Shown piece by piece: positions 18,292-29,653 of a stretch of DNA of 38,494 nt. Numbering within the stretch: the first letter of the stretch is position 1; every line of letters begins with the position of its first letter. A model generated the notes under the pieces. That model did no database searches. It worked only from the letters and a program-made list of their open reading frames with translations, and was not told the origin of the DNA. The position numbers were made by a program, and so were the translations under genes. Source of the DNA: Sphaerospermopsis aphanizomenoides BCCUSP55. Its GTDB lineage: Bacteria; Cyanobacteriota; Cyanobacteriia; Cyanobacteriales; Nostocaceae. Location of the stretch: positions 1-38,494 of the forward strand of contig NZ_LUFH02000059.1 in NCBI RefSeq assembly GCF_001586785.1. Direction: 5' to 3'.

Positions 18292-19668
18292 GTGATCACA
18301 AAAACAAAACAAGAATTGGAAAATTCTTCTCTTTGGGAAAAACTACATTGGACTTGGGCGCACACCTTTATCCTGCTACAGTTTTTCCTACAAATATTAC
18401 TATTATTCCCCGCCATCGGTGTATTCCGAGCGCCAGTCAGGGTTGCTGCTTTTGGCATTGGCCTATTTTTCTTGGTGTGGCTACCTACGGCAGAAAAGAA
18501 AAAGCATCCAGCTACTGTACCAGCAACAATAGTGTTAGTAATTATGCTGTTACAGTTTTGCCTCCATCCCTATATAAATTCAATCACCGCAGCTTCAGCC
18601 CAAGCAATTATGTATATTGCTATTTTCAGCCCCCTGTTTTGGGTAAGAGGGATAAAAATTACACCAATTGCTTTTGAAAGCTTAATGTTTTTAATGTGGG
18701 GTATTAATACCCTAAGTGCCATTGTTGGTGTTTTACAGGTTTACTATCCTGGGCAATTTCAGTTGGCTATTTCTACTGTGATTCAAAATAATCCTTTTGG
18801 TGGGGAGAACTTATTGATCACTTTGGCCAATGGACAACAAACTTATAGACCGATGGGTTTAACAGATGTCCCAGGTGGTGCAGCTACTTCAGGTTTATAT
18901 GCTCTTTTATTTGGTGTAGTAATTGCTCTCAAAAACAAGAACCCAATAGTGAGAATTTTGGGTATTGTTAGTGGTGGACTGGGTTTATTTTGTATCTATC
19001 TAACTCAGGTTCGTTCTGTTTTGGTCTTAGCCGCTATTTCTATGGTCGTGTTCACAGTGGTATTGTTGAGAATTGGACAACTTGGCCGTGCCACAAAAAT
19101 GATATTTGGAGTGACTGGTTTGTTTGTAGGTTCTTTTTCTTGGGCGATCGCTGTTGGTGGAAAGTCAACCCTGGAAAGAATCAACAGCTTATTTGCCAGT
19201 TCTCCCCAAGAAGTTTACCAACAAAACCGAGGCTTGTTTTTGCAAGATACCATTGAGCGGCTACTACCTCAATATCCTTTGGGTGCAGGTTTAGGACGTT
19301 GGGGCATGATCAATAACTATTTTGGGGACAACACTGATTTAGTATCACGACCTATTTGGGTGGAAATTCAGTGGACCGGATGGTTGTTAGATGGAGGAAT
19401 TCCACTCATATTTGCTTATGTCTTGACAATTTACTCAGCGTGTTATACAGCTTGGAAAATTGCAATTAATCGTAAATTGGGAGATTTTGCTCTGTGGGGC
19501 GGATTAATTTTTGCTTACAACATTGGGGTGGTAGCAATTACTTTCAACTACCCAATTTTTATGAGTCAAAGAGGAATGGAATTTTGGTTAATAAATACAG
19601 CACTATTTGTAGCTGCTAATCATATTCGCAATCAACAACCTTCAGATATGCCAGATACAGAGTTATGA
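18292..19668 (+). CDS. Wzy/O-antigen-ligase-type polysaccharide polymerase
   Basis: 458 residues with about ten to eleven hydrophobic helices. The GTG start has AGG about eight bases upstream. A large periplasmic loop late in the protein contains ERLLPQYPLGAGLGRWG, the Wzy/WaaL-family signature region, preceded by RPMGLTDVPGGAA in an earlier loop. Role: polymerisation of lipid-linked repeat units at the outer face of the cytoplasmic membrane, under control of the Wzc-like protein. It resembles the HpsL-type polymerase of hormogonium polysaccharide clusters in size and topology, but I cannot assign that name. The stop overlaps the next GT start (ATGA). Confidence 0.85.
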   Translation: MITKTKQELENSSLWEKLHWTWAHTFILLQFFLQILLLFPAIGVFRAPVRVAAFGIGLFFLVWLPTAEKKKHPATVPATIVLVIMLLQFCLHPYINSITAASAQAIMYIAIFSPLFWVRGIKITPIAFESLMFLMWGINTLSAIVGVLQVYYPGQFQLAISTVIQNNPFGGENLLITLANGQQTYRPMGLTDVPGGAATSGLYALLFGVVIALKNKNPIVRILGIVSGGLGLFCIYLTQVRSVLVLAAISMVVFTVVLLRIGQLGRATKMIFGVTGLFVGSFSWAIAVGGKSTLERINSLFASSPQEVYQQNRGLFLQDTIERLLPQYPLGAGLGRWGMINNYFGDNTDLVSRPIWVEIQWTGWLLDGGIPLIFAYVLTIYSACYTAWKIAINRKLGDFALWGGLIFAYNIGVVAITFNYPIFMSQRGMEFWLINTALFVAANHIRNQQPSDMPDTEL

Positions 19669-20810
19669 AGTCTTATTTGCTAGTAACAGGCGATTTTGTG
19701 AAAACAGGTGGAATGGATAGGGCTAATTTTGCTTTAGCAGAATATTTAGCAAAGCAAGGTGAACAAGTCCATTTAGTGGCTCATAGGGTTGCATCTGAAT
19801 TGTTGGCATATTCCAATGTTATATTTCATCAAGTTCCTAAAATAGCTAATTCTTATCTACTTAGTAGTCCTTTACTTGCACAAACCGGAAGAATTTGGGC
19901 AAAAAAAATATCCTATGAGGGAGGAAGGGTGTTAGTAAATGGTGGTAACTGTCAATGGCCAGATGTGAACTGGGTACATTATGTTCATGCTGCTTATGAA
20001 CCAGATCAACAAGCTGGGTTATTGCGTCAATTAAAAGGTAGAATTTCTCGTCATGTATTTCTCAGTGAAGAAAGAAAAGCTTTACAAGCAGCACGGGTAA
20101 TTATTGTCAATTCCAACCGTACTAAGCAAGATTTAATTGATAAATTAGCAATTTCTGAACAAAAACTGTTTACTGTATATCATGGCACAGATACCCAAGT
20201 TTTTTATCCACCCACACCAGAGGAAAAACTTTTATTGCGTCAGCAGTTAGGATGGACAGAAGATCAGCCAGTTCTCATCTTTATGGGTGCTTTAGGCGAT
20301 CGCCGTAAAGGGTTTGATACCCTGTTTGCTGCTTGGCAGCAATTATGTAAATCCCATGATTGGGATGTTATATTAGTAGTAATTGGTACTGGTGCAGAAT
20401 TACCTCTATGGCAACATCGCGCTTCTGAAGTTGGTATTTCTGCCAATATTAATTTTTTGGGTTTTCGTAATGATGTGCCAAAATTATTACAGGCTGCTGA
20501 TTGTTTAGTTGCTCCGACTCGTTATGAAGCCTATGGTTTAGGTGTGCATGAAGCCTTGTGTTGTGGTTTGCCAGCTTTAGTTAGTGCTGATGCGGGAATA
20601 GCGGAACATTATCCAAAAGAGTTACAAGACTTGTTAATTGGTAATTGTGAGGATATCAATGAATTAGTTGAGAAACTCAAAAAATGGCGATCACACCAAT
20701 ATCACTATAATAATTTAGTTTCTTGTTTATCTCAAAAATTACGAAATTATACTTGGGACGATATGGCAAAGAATATTTTGGCAATATTTCATCAGGATGT
20801 AAAATTATGA
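19665..20810 (+). CDS. Glycosyltransferase family 4 (GT-B)
   Basis: 381 residues; ATGA overlap with the polymerase gene. The N-terminus has VTGDFVKTGGMDRANFALA with the GG loop. The donor domain has IFMGALGDRRKGFDTLF and APTRYEAYGLGVHEALCCG; the EX7E glutamates are at YEAYGLGVHE. Its coupled translation with the polymerase and the following FkbM enzyme places it firmly in the EPS operon. Sugar specificity is unknown. Confidence 0.9.
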   Translation: MKSYLLVTGDFVKTGGMDRANFALAEYLAKQGEQVHLVAHRVASELLAYSNVIFHQVPKIANSYLLSSPLLAQTGRIWAKKISYEGGRVLVNGGNCQWPDVNWVHYVHAAYEPDQQAGLLRQLKGRISRHVFLSEERKALQAARVIIVNSNRTKQDLIDKLAISEQKLFTVYHGTDTQVFYPPTPEEKLLLRQQLGWTEDQPVLIFMGALGDRRKGFDTLFAAWQQLCKSHDWDVILVVIGTGAELPLWQHRASEVGISANINFLGFRNDVPKLLQAADCLVAPTRYEAYGLGVHEALCCGLPALVSADAGIAEHYPKELQDLLIGNCEDINELVEKLKKWRSHQYHYNNLVSCLSQKLRNYTWDDMAKNILAIFHQDVKL

Positions 20811-21595
20811 AGTTGGAAGCAAAATTAATTCAACTATTTCCCCAATCATTGCGTCTTCCAGTCCTATATAACTATAGAAAATTGAGAAAAAGAATTGAAC
20901 AAGAAATTCTCTATCTCGATCAATTTTTACATAAAGGTAAACGAGCTATTGATATAGGAGCAAATGAGGGAATCTATAGTTATGCTCTTGCTCAAAGATG
21001 CGAAATAGTGGAAGCATTTGAACCGCAACCTTGGTGTACTGAAGCCCTCAAAGCTTACAGTCAATCAGGAAATAAAAATATAAATGTTTACAATGTAGGT
21101 TTATCCAACTTTAATGGCACATTAAACCTAAATATTCCTGTCAGCATTAGTGATTATTCTCTAGAAGTTGATCAATTAGGTAACGTAGTTACTGGGTTAG
21201 CAAGTTTCCGAAATATTCCGGGAGAAACATCAAGTTTTGAAGTTCCTGTGTGCAAATTAGATGATTACAACTTTGATCATGTTTCTTTTATTAAAATTGA
21301 CGTAGAAGGTCATGAAAGTCAGGTGCTTGAGGGTGGATATCAAACTATTATTAGAGAAAAGCCGACCATTCTCATCGAAATAGAGCAGAGGCATCTAGGT
21401 AATAAGTCGATAACAGAAGTTTTCAGACAAATTACTGAACTTGGTTATGAAGGTAGTTTTTTTAATAAGAATCAACTCCAACCTTTAGCTGAATTTTCTT
21501 ATCAAGAACATCAGGAATCTTTTTTAAATAAAATTTATTCTGAGCAATATGTAAATAATTTTATCTTTACACCAGTTGTTACAAACAAGGTTTGA
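20807..21595 (+). CDS. FkbM family methyltransferase
   Basis: 262 residues from the ATG at 20807, which overlaps the GT stop (ATGA) and follows AGGA at 20793. An in-frame ATG at 20723 would overlap the GT by 88 bases and is rejected. Motif I reads AIDIGANEGIYSYALA, strand 2 ends VEAFEPQPW, and the FkbM signature FIKIDVEGHESQVLEGG is intact. It is the second FkbM enzyme of the locus and clearly different from the one at 16803, so two distinct hydroxyls may be methylated. Confidence 0.88.
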   Translation: MKLEAKLIQLFPQSLRLPVLYNYRKLRKRIEQEILYLDQFLHKGKRAIDIGANEGIYSYALAQRCEIVEAFEPQPWCTEALKAYSQSGNKNINVYNVGLSNFNGTLNLNIPVSISDYSLEVDQLGNVVTGLASFRNIPGETSSFEVPVCKLDDYNFDHVSFIKIDVEGHESQVLEGGYQTIIREKPTILIEIEQRHLGNKSITEVFRQITELGYEGSFFNKNQLQPLAEFSYQEHQESFLNKIYSEQYVNNFIFTPVVTNKV

Positions 21596-21726
21596 TTTAA
21601 AAATTAAATACTTTGGTAGAAAAACAGAAGTATATAAAAACTAGATTTACCCAACAAATTATTGTCTTCTGATTTTTGCCTTTTGCTTATGTCATCATGA
21701 TAACGTTTACCAAGAGGAAATAGTTG

Positions 21727-22884
21727 ATGCGGATAGCGCACTACATGAATGGCTTGACTTATCCCGGCGGCATTGCTTCCTATATCCATCGTATTACTAA
21801 AGCTCAATTAGCAGCAGGAAATAGAGTTTATTTATTCGATACTCTGCCTATTAAAACTGATTTAGTACCGACAGATGATCAAATAGTTATCTGTGATGAT
21901 GATCTCTACAAACAAGCAATATCCTTACAAATAGACATTCTTCATTTACATACTTCTGTTAGCAAGCTACCACCCCCGGAACTGGCAGTAGTGCGTACTG
22001 TTCATGGTAATAATCCTTACTGTCCCAGTGGTTCACGCTATCTAAAAAACTGGGGGAAACCATGTGATCGCACTTACAGTTTACCTGGTTGTCTGTGGGG
22101 ACATTTTATTGATCATTGTGGCAGCATTAGACCCAAAAATTTACAAAATGGATTTCAAAGTTTTTGGCAGGATATGGAGACTCTGAAAAGTATACCAGCG
22201 ATTGCCAATAGTGAATTTGTCAGACAACAAATGATTCGCGCTGGTTATAACCCCTCATCAGTGCAAAAACTCTACTACTTTGTACCAGAAATTTTAGATT
22301 ACTTTCCACCACCCAAAACAGATATTCCTCATTTTGTTTTTGCAGGGAGAATTACTCCCGAAAAAGGGTTACACTGGCTACTCAATGCTATAGCTAAGGT
22401 ACAAGTACCAGTTCATCTTGACATAGCAGGTACAGGAAATCAAGAACAGGAAAAGTTGTTGATATCTCAAATTCAGCAATTGAAATTAGAAGATAAAGTA
22501 ACTTTACATGGTTGGGTTGATGCAGTCAAAATTACACAACTACTACAACAGGCAAGAGCTTTAATTTTCCCTTCTGTTTGGCATGAACCAGCAGGTTTTG
22601 TAAGTTTAGAAGCTGCTGCTGTGGGTAGACCAATTATTGCGAGTCGGGTAGGAGGAATTCCTGAACATATAGAACGCTTAAAAAATGGGTTGCTTGTGGA
22701 AGTAAATGATATTCATGGACTAGCACAAAGCATAGAAAATTTAGCCGAAAATTGGAATTTAGCTCAAGAAATGGGGCTAACGGGCAGAAAAATGGTAAAA
22801 GAAAATTTTGCCATGTCAGATCATCTACAAAAATTAATGCAGCTATACAATGAAATTGGCAAGATAAATCTAAAATCGGAATAA
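21727..22884 (+). CDS. Glycosyltransferase family 4 (GT-B)
   Basis: 385 residues from the ATG at 21727, with AGAGGAA about seven bases upstream. A TTG one codon earlier is possible. The N-terminus reads RIAHYMNGLTYPGGIASYIH. A Cys-rich stretch (about 92-130, with CPSG, CDRTYSLPGC and HC) is typical of one GT4 subgroup. The donor domain has FAGRITPEKGLHWLL and PAGFVSLEAAAVG. It is the last plus-strand gene of the operon, and its stop is separated by a single base from the 3' end of the convergent GT. Confidence 0.9.
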   Translation: MRIAHYMNGLTYPGGIASYIHRITKAQLAAGNRVYLFDTLPIKTDLVPTDDQIVICDDDLYKQAISLQIDILHLHTSVSKLPPPELAVVRTVHGNNPYCPSGSRYLKNWGKPCDRTYSLPGCLWGHFIDHCGSIRPKNLQNGFQSFWQDMETLKSIPAIANSEFVRQQMIRAGYNPSSVQKLYYFVPEILDYFPPPKTDIPHFVFAGRITPEKGLHWLLNAIAKVQVPVHLDIAGTGNQEQEKLLISQIQQLKLEDKVTLHGWVDAVKITQLLQQARALIFPSVWHEPAGFVSLEAAAVGRPIIASRVGGIPEHIERLKNGLLVEVNDIHGLAQSIENLAENWNLAQEMGLTGRKMVKENFAMSDHLQKLMQLYNEIGKINLKSE

Positions 22885-22885
22885 A

Positions 22886-23971
22886 TCAGAATTGAGTACC
22901 TGTATTGATTAGTGGTAAATATGCTGATTCTCGAAGAGGAAATCGCCGTATATGTTCCAGTCTTTCTAAGATTGCTTCCCAATCACCAGTAGGAACAACA
23001 TAACCATTAATTCCTTCTTGGACATACTCCTTCATTCCCGTATCTTCTGTAACAATCACAGGTATTTTACAAGCCAGTGCTTCAACAGATGCATAAGCAT
23101 ACCCATCTTCATAACTAGGATGAACATAAACATCTGCTTTCTGTAAATGAGGCAAAGGATCGCCAGGGATAATCTTAATCCGTGAATCTTGACGGAGGCA
23201 ATTCTCTAAATAAATTCTCATTCCACGAGTAGATGAACCACCGACCAAAGTTAGTTCCACATTCCCAGTCAGTTTTGAGAATGCTTCCATTAAGACAGGA
23301 ATTCCTTTCATCACTGATAAGCTACCTGTATAAACAATCCGAAAGATACCGTCATTTGGGTAATCAGTAGAAGGTTGAAATCGAGGGTGTGGATAACAAC
23401 AACATTGAACTAATTTTTGTGCCGGAACTCCTGCTGTTAAAAATGACTGACGAATATATTCAGAAGCATAGTAGATAGTATCGCTCATTTGATATTCCTG
23501 GATATTTTTTTGGCATTGAATTTCATTCAGCCAAGTTTCTTCAAATGGATACTTAGATATAGCTTCTCGATGTTTACGGATGACATTATTGACATGAGAA
23601 TTAGCAGAAACTAATGATAATTGTTGATATTTTAATTTTGAAGCCCGATAAAAACTGTTCAGAGACTGACCATTAAAGCCAAGGAAAACTTGTCCCGGTT
23701 GCAGTTGATGAGATACTAACCGATCAAAGATTTCAAAATTCAAATAGCTTTTCCATCCTGGACTAAATCTAATAGGTGTGTATTTAAAAATAGGTGCAAT
23801 AATTGGGCTAGAAACCAAACGCTCTTCTGGTTTACCAGATGTAGGGGGACTAGCGTAATAACATGACAAAATATCTTGACTAATAGCATCATCAACTAAA
23901 TTTTTTAAATGCTGTCCTAATCCTCCAACCCCATAGGGAGCGTTACAAGAGATCGTGATCATTTTATTCAT
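22886..23971 (-). CDS. Glycosyltransferase family 4 (GT-B)
   Basis: 361 residues. The N-terminus has ISCNAPYGVGGLGQHLKNL (GG loop). The donor domain shows IVYTGSLSVMKGIPVLMEA and then HPSYEDGYAYASVEALACK with the EX7E spacing. The region upstream of the donor domain carries an unusual CCCYPHPRF stretch. Its ATG overlaps the ancestral stop of the preceding broken GT (ATGA), showing the two were translationally coupled. Third gene of the minus-strand run that begins with the flippase. Confidence 0.88.
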   Translation of the reverse strand: MNKMITISCNAPYGVGGLGQHLKNLVDDAISQDILSCYYASPPTSGKPEERLVSSPIIAPIFKYTPIRFSPGWKSYLNFEIFDRLVSHQLQPGQVFLGFNGQSLNSFYRASKLKYQQLSLVSANSHVNNVIRKHREAISKYPFEETWLNEIQCQKNIQEYQMSDTIYYASEYIRQSFLTAGVPAQKLVQCCCYPHPRFQPSTDYPNDGIFRIVYTGSLSVMKGIPVLMEAFSKLTGNVELTLVGGSSTRGMRIYLENCLRQDSRIKIIPGDPLPHLQKADVYVHPSYEDGYAYASVEALACKIPVIVTEDTGMKEYVQEGINGYVVPTGDWEAILERLEHIRRFPLRESAYLPLINTGTQF

Positions 23972-25341
23972 ATATTTTTAGTCTTTTTTAAGCTTTTTTC
24001 CAAAACTACGTTAAATTCTGCCGCCCGATTTATATAACTTAATTCCTGTTGTAAACTGGATCTGTCAAACAATAGAGGTTGACCAGAAAATTTAGCATCA
24101 ACTAATTGAGTAATTACCTCTGACATTCCATTGACATCATTGGGAGCAACTAACCAAACTCCTGGCTTTCCTTGAAGATAATCCTAGTTTTCTCCTGGAG
24201 ATACAGCAGCTAAAATTGGGCGATCGCTCATTAAATATTCATAGGTTTTAGCAGATATTCTCCCCCCCGCAGAGTCATCCATACGCATGGGTAAAGTCAA
24301 AAATAATAGGTCAGCTTGACAGGCAATTTTAATAGCTTCGCTGTGAGGTATAGCTCCAAAAACAGAAACTACATCTATTAGATTTTGATTGTTTAATACA
24401 TTTTCTACTACTTGTTCATTAAACTGATTACCATAAATATTGATACTAACTTTATCTTCCCAATCAGGACATTTAGCAATTACCTGTTTAACAGCTTTAC
24501 CTAGAAAAACAGGACTCGAAGTTTTATAATCTAATTTAACAGTTTCATATTTGCCTAATTTTATCCACCACCGATAAATATTCTTAGCTATTTTGATCAA
24601 ACTTTTGTTTTCTTCCTGTAGCTGTAATACATCATACCAACCATTCATTTCGCCAATATAAACAATTGAAAATCTATGATCTATGTTGTTATTTATTTGG
24701 GAATAAATTGATAAAAATTCATTCGTATCTGCACCATACCTAACTAAATTTAATTTATTTTGATTGCCAAGAGAAAGTTGTTTTTTCAATCTGTTTAGAT
24801 TGTGATCTGAAACATAAATTACTTGGTCAGCTTGAGAAATATAAAAGTTTTCTAACCACTTAGTCAAATAGTAATGAAGCCTACTAGGATATATAGGGTG
24901 CATATCTGAGCAAGTGAGAGAATCATCAAAATTTAATACCAAGGGACATTTAAGTAACCACTTTAAATAAATCCCCACTAAACCAGCACTATACGGCATC
25001 ATAAAAACTACAATGGCATCTATTTTATTTTCTTTTGCTATTTTTAAACCATGCCAAATAGCAGGAATTAACCAAAATATTTTATAGTCTGGAAAAATAA
25101 ACCACTCTAGTATTTTGTCAAGTTTTAATTTGAGGATGAAGGTAATTAGTAATTTTGGATACCAACTTTTTACATAATGAATTGTTCCACATCCATCGCT
25201 CAGATAGGCATTATTAACTTCAGTAATAACTTGCAATTTCCATTCTTCTGGTAAATTTTGGAGAATTTTACCAGTACGAATAGCAGTTGGAGTTACTTCT
25301 GGTGGAAAACTATTGCAAATACAAATTAAATTTTTAATCAT
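23968..25341 (-). pseudogene. Glycosyltransferase (GT-B) interrupted by an in-frame TAG
   Basis: The frame opens with MIKNLICICNSFPPEVTPTA at 25341 and is clean for 385 codons. It then hits TAG at 24184-24186 in the context SPGEN-stop-DYLQGKPGVW. The same frame continues for 71 sensible residues (LVAPNDVNGM, then helical sequence) to a TGA at 23968-23970 that overlaps the next gene's ATG. The intact gene would encode 457 residues including the stop position. The truncated product keeps both Rossmann-like domains but loses the C-terminal segment that normally folds back on the N-domain, so it is probably impaired (inference). The stop could come from one base change, for example Trp TGG or Gln CAG. 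A sequencing error or readthrough are alternatives. Confidence 0.85.
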
Positions 25342-25524
25342 TTACTGACCTGAAAAATCTTCTTCAAAAATCATTTTTGATTCTCATTAATACTACTTAT
25401 AGCTTTTCTCCATCTCATGAGGTAGACGCTAATTGATTACTGTTCCCTGTGAAGAGTTCCCCGTTCTCTAAGACTAAAAAACTCTGTACCTCACTAGCTT
25501 TGTAAATGCTATATTAAGACAACA

Positions 25525-26805
25525 TCAAACACTTTTATAGTTAGCAAATCCTCGATAACTAAGCATTATATTAAGTAATAGGGGAGGTATTTTAGAAAAA
25601 AGAGTAAAAATTATCACTCCTTGAAGAGTGGATATATTTAAGTGCATTAACAGTATAGCTTGCCAAGTTAATGTAATTGGTATATCAATCCAACCATACT
25701 CAATCCATGCTTTAGATAAATTAAGAGAAGAAATCATATTAATTAAAGAATTTACTACTGTTAAGGTAACTATCATCAATAATTCTTTTCTCAGGTGACT
25801 ATATTTATTGCCGAGTATCCAAATAATTTGTTCTGGGAAAATATATACAATGGCAATCATTAATATTCCAAACAATCCAAAAATACCTAATATTTGGAAA
25901 TAACGACGACGTAAAACCTCAAGGGATTGACAACGGGAAAACCCTGGTAAGACAATTGTTGTCATGATAGAATTTATAATTGCAAAAATTACCCCTATTC
26001 TTCCCAAAGCACCTAGTTCAGCAACACTTGTTGTACTACCGAAAATACTGATAATAAAAATACTTAATTGCCCTTGAATGCAAAAGAAAATACTGTTAGG
26101 TAGTGAATGTTTAATTGTGGAAATTATAAATTTACGATCTTCTTCATTAATAGCATCTGAGTTAACAATTTTCACAATATTTTGACTAGCTAACCGCCCC
26201 AAAAATAAACGCTGTAATCCTGACACTAAAGAGGCAGATGCAATTGCTACTATACCATTCCAAAAACTTAAATATCCTAATCCCATAAATATAAGTCTGG
26301 AAATTGCGGCAAAAACATCTAAATATTGAATTTGGCTAATTTGAGAATAAAGTCTAGGTACTACAATCAATAGACCATTGGTGAGTTGAAAATTTAGCCC
26401 TATAAGTACAGCAATTGTGATCAAAACAGCATAACTTAATGAAGTTCCATTCCGAATTAACATCCAAATTAAAATAGGTGTGACTACCGTAACGGAAATT
26501 GCTGCTAGAAAATAGCGTAACTGCATCGCCGTCTTGATTAATTGGCCAAAACGATAACTATCTTGCCAAACTTTACCCCCAATAGCAGAAAGTCCTGTAC
26601 TGATTCCTGAGTCAGAGAGTACATTCATGACTGCTAACATAGAATTAGCAATAGTATAATAAGCATATTCTTGTTGACTAAGGGTACGCACTATAAAAAC
26701 TCCACTAGCTAGGGTCAAAGCTTGAACTAGAATTTGAATAGAGACAAATTTGCTAAGTACCTTAGTCCAATGAAAAAATCTAGGAGGTAAGAAAGGTAGA
26801 GACAT
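25525..26805 (-). CDS. Wzx-like polysaccharide flippase (MATE/MOP superfamily)
   Basis: 426 residues, almost entirely hydrophobic, with about twelve predicted membrane helices. It starts MSLPFLPPRFFHWTKVLSKF, then helix 1, and has VRTLSQQEYAYYTIANSM, the usual polysaccharide-synthesis flippase N-terminal pattern. An AGGA lies upstream of the ATG. Role: moves the lipid-linked repeat unit across the cytoplasmic membrane for Wzy polymerisation. It heads the minus-strand run with two GTs. The 183-base gap to the next gene contains nothing recognised. Confidence 0.87.
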   Translation of the reverse strand: MSLPFLPPRFFHWTKVLSKFVSIQILVQALTLASGVFIVRTLSQQEYAYYTIANSMLAVMNVLSDSGISTGLSAIGGKVWQDSYRFGQLIKTAMQLRYFLAAISVTVVTPILIWMLIRNGTSLSYAVLITIAVLIGLNFQLTNGLLIVVPRLYSQISQIQYLDVFAAISRLIFMGLGYLSFWNGIVAIASASLVSGLQRLFLGRLASQNIVKIVNSDAINEEDRKFIISTIKHSLPNSIFFCIQGQLSIFIISIFGSTTSVAELGALGRIGVIFAIINSIMTTIVLPGFSRCQSLEVLRRRYFQILGIFGLFGILMIAIVYIFPEQIIWILGNKYSHLRKELLMIVTLTVVNSLINMISSLNLSKAWIEYGWIDIPITLTWQAILLMHLNISTLQGVIIFTLFSKIPPLLLNIMLSYRGFANYKSV

Positions 26806-27003
26806 CTACTTACTTTCCTGGTTTTATTAATATACAGATAAAACTAATATGGTAGTCAGTTTTAATACAGCATTACATCTATACGAATAAATGTCAAGTA
26901 TTTTTATATACTTTCTCAGTTCATAAAACTACTACCCCATTGTCAAAATTATATCAACTTAGATTGAAGCTGCATAGAAAAGAGCTTGGAGAATAACAAG
27001 ATC

Positions 27004-27037
27004 AAAAAACAGCCGCCCCCTTACGGAAGCGGCCGTT
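27004..27037 (-). terminator. Rho-independent terminator of groEL
   Basis: On the minus strand a 13-bp stem (27025-27037 with 27008-27020), fully paired if G-T wobbles are allowed, closes a 4-base loop. It is followed by a run of six T. It starts about 20 bases beyond the groEL stop. Confidence 0.9.
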
Positions 27038-27057
27038 ATTTAAACTAGGAAAAGATT

Positions 27058-28855
<1,798 letters not shown>

Positions 28856-28866
28856 TCATCACTTAA

Positions 28867-29178
28867 TTAGCTCACTACTGCTAGAATGTCTTTCTCAGAA
28901 AGCAGTACATATTCTTCAGTTCCGAGCTTAACGTCAGTACCAGCGTACTTGGAGTACAGCACTTTATCACCGACTTTAATTTCCAATTCTTGACGGCTAC
29001 CGTCATCATTCCGCTTGCCAGGTCCAAGGGCTACTACTTCACCTACTTGGGGTTTTTCCTTAGCGGTGTCGGGCAAATACAAACCACCAGCGGTCTTTTC
29101 TTCAGCGGCGGTCACTTTCACAAAAACGCGATCGCCCAAAGGTTTAACTGTAGATACGCTTAGAGATACTGCTGCCAT
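28867..29178 (-). CDS. groES: Co-chaperonin GroES (10 kDa)
   Basis: 103 residues. [12 protein letters not shown] near the N-terminus, then [15 protein letters not shown] (the mobile loop), [12 protein letters not shown]-like sequence with [13 protein letters not shown], and [15 protein letters not shown] at the end. This is the lid of the GroEL chamber. It is the first gene of the operon; a CIRCE lies 23 bases upstream of its ATG, between promoter and start. The cyanobacterial-style N-terminal extension [15 protein letters not shown] is present. Confidence 0.98.
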   Translation of the reverse strand: MAAVSLSVSTVKPLGDRVFVKVTAAEEKTAGGLYLPDTAKEKPQVGEVVALGPGKRNDDGSRQELEIKVGDKVLYSKYAGTDVKLGTEEYVLLSEKDILAVVS

Positions 29179-29200
29179 AATTTTAATTTGTTCTCGCTTG

Positions 29201-29227
29201 TTAGCACTCTCGACTCCTGAGTGCTAA
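29201..29227 (-). promoter_or_regulatory. CIRCE operator (HrcA site)
   Basis: A perfect 9-9-9 inverted repeat, TTAGCACTC, nine bases, GAGTGCTAA, matches the CIRCE consensus without mismatch. HrcA binding here represses groESL until heat or other protein-damage stress. Confidence 0.97.
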
Positions 29228-29255
29228 TTTACCGAAAAGCAGCAACAAATGGCAA
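29226..29255 (-). promoter_or_regulatory. Putative groES promoter
   Basis: On the minus strand TTGCCA (29250-29255) and TAAATT (29226-29231) are separated by 18 bases. The -10 box touches the CIRCE, which would place the transcription start within the operator, as expected for HrcA repression. The boxes are imperfect. Confidence 0.5.
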
Positions 29256-29332
29256 CAAGTTTTCCTGTACGGGTTTCCGAACTAGGGATTGGGTGCAGAG
29301 GGGCAGAGGAGAATAATATCTTTATTGATCAT

Positions 29333-29405
29333 CTATTCCCTATTCCCTATTCCCTCTTAACTGTCACCTGTCACCTTCTTGCTGTCACCTGCCACCTTCT
29401 TCCTG
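29333..29405. repeat. Heptameric short tandem repeats
   Basis: About three CTATTCC units are followed by CTGTCACCTGTCACCTTCTT-type units with the same 7-base period seen at the left end of the window. They lie upstream of the groES promoter in a gene-free stretch (29228-29653). Confidence 0.8.
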
Positions 29406-29653
29406 AACTAAAAAGTTACTTTACCTAAAGTACAAATGCCTAATTGTTGTAGTTGTCAGGTTCTGTTGCGTAAGTAATGAATATTTTTATATGGACAACT
29501 TTTATTTGCAAAGCTGAGAAATTGTTATAGAACTGTAATCAGGGAGTCGCTAGATGAGTAACAATACAGTGAGCTAAAGAAGTGCTGTCCAATCCCCAAA
29601 ACTACTAAAGCCAAGGAACTCAAAGCCCTAAGTAATTGCGTGGACGCTATAGG

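Noticed and set aside
18333-18677. 114-codon plus-strand frame at the start of the polymerase gene
   Set aside because: It overlaps the polymerase in another frame; the polymerase frame gives the membrane helices and the family signature.
20723-20806. Upstream start for the second FkbM gene
   Set aside because: It would lie inside the preceding glycosyltransferase; the ATG at 20807 has an ATGA overlap and a ribosome-binding site.
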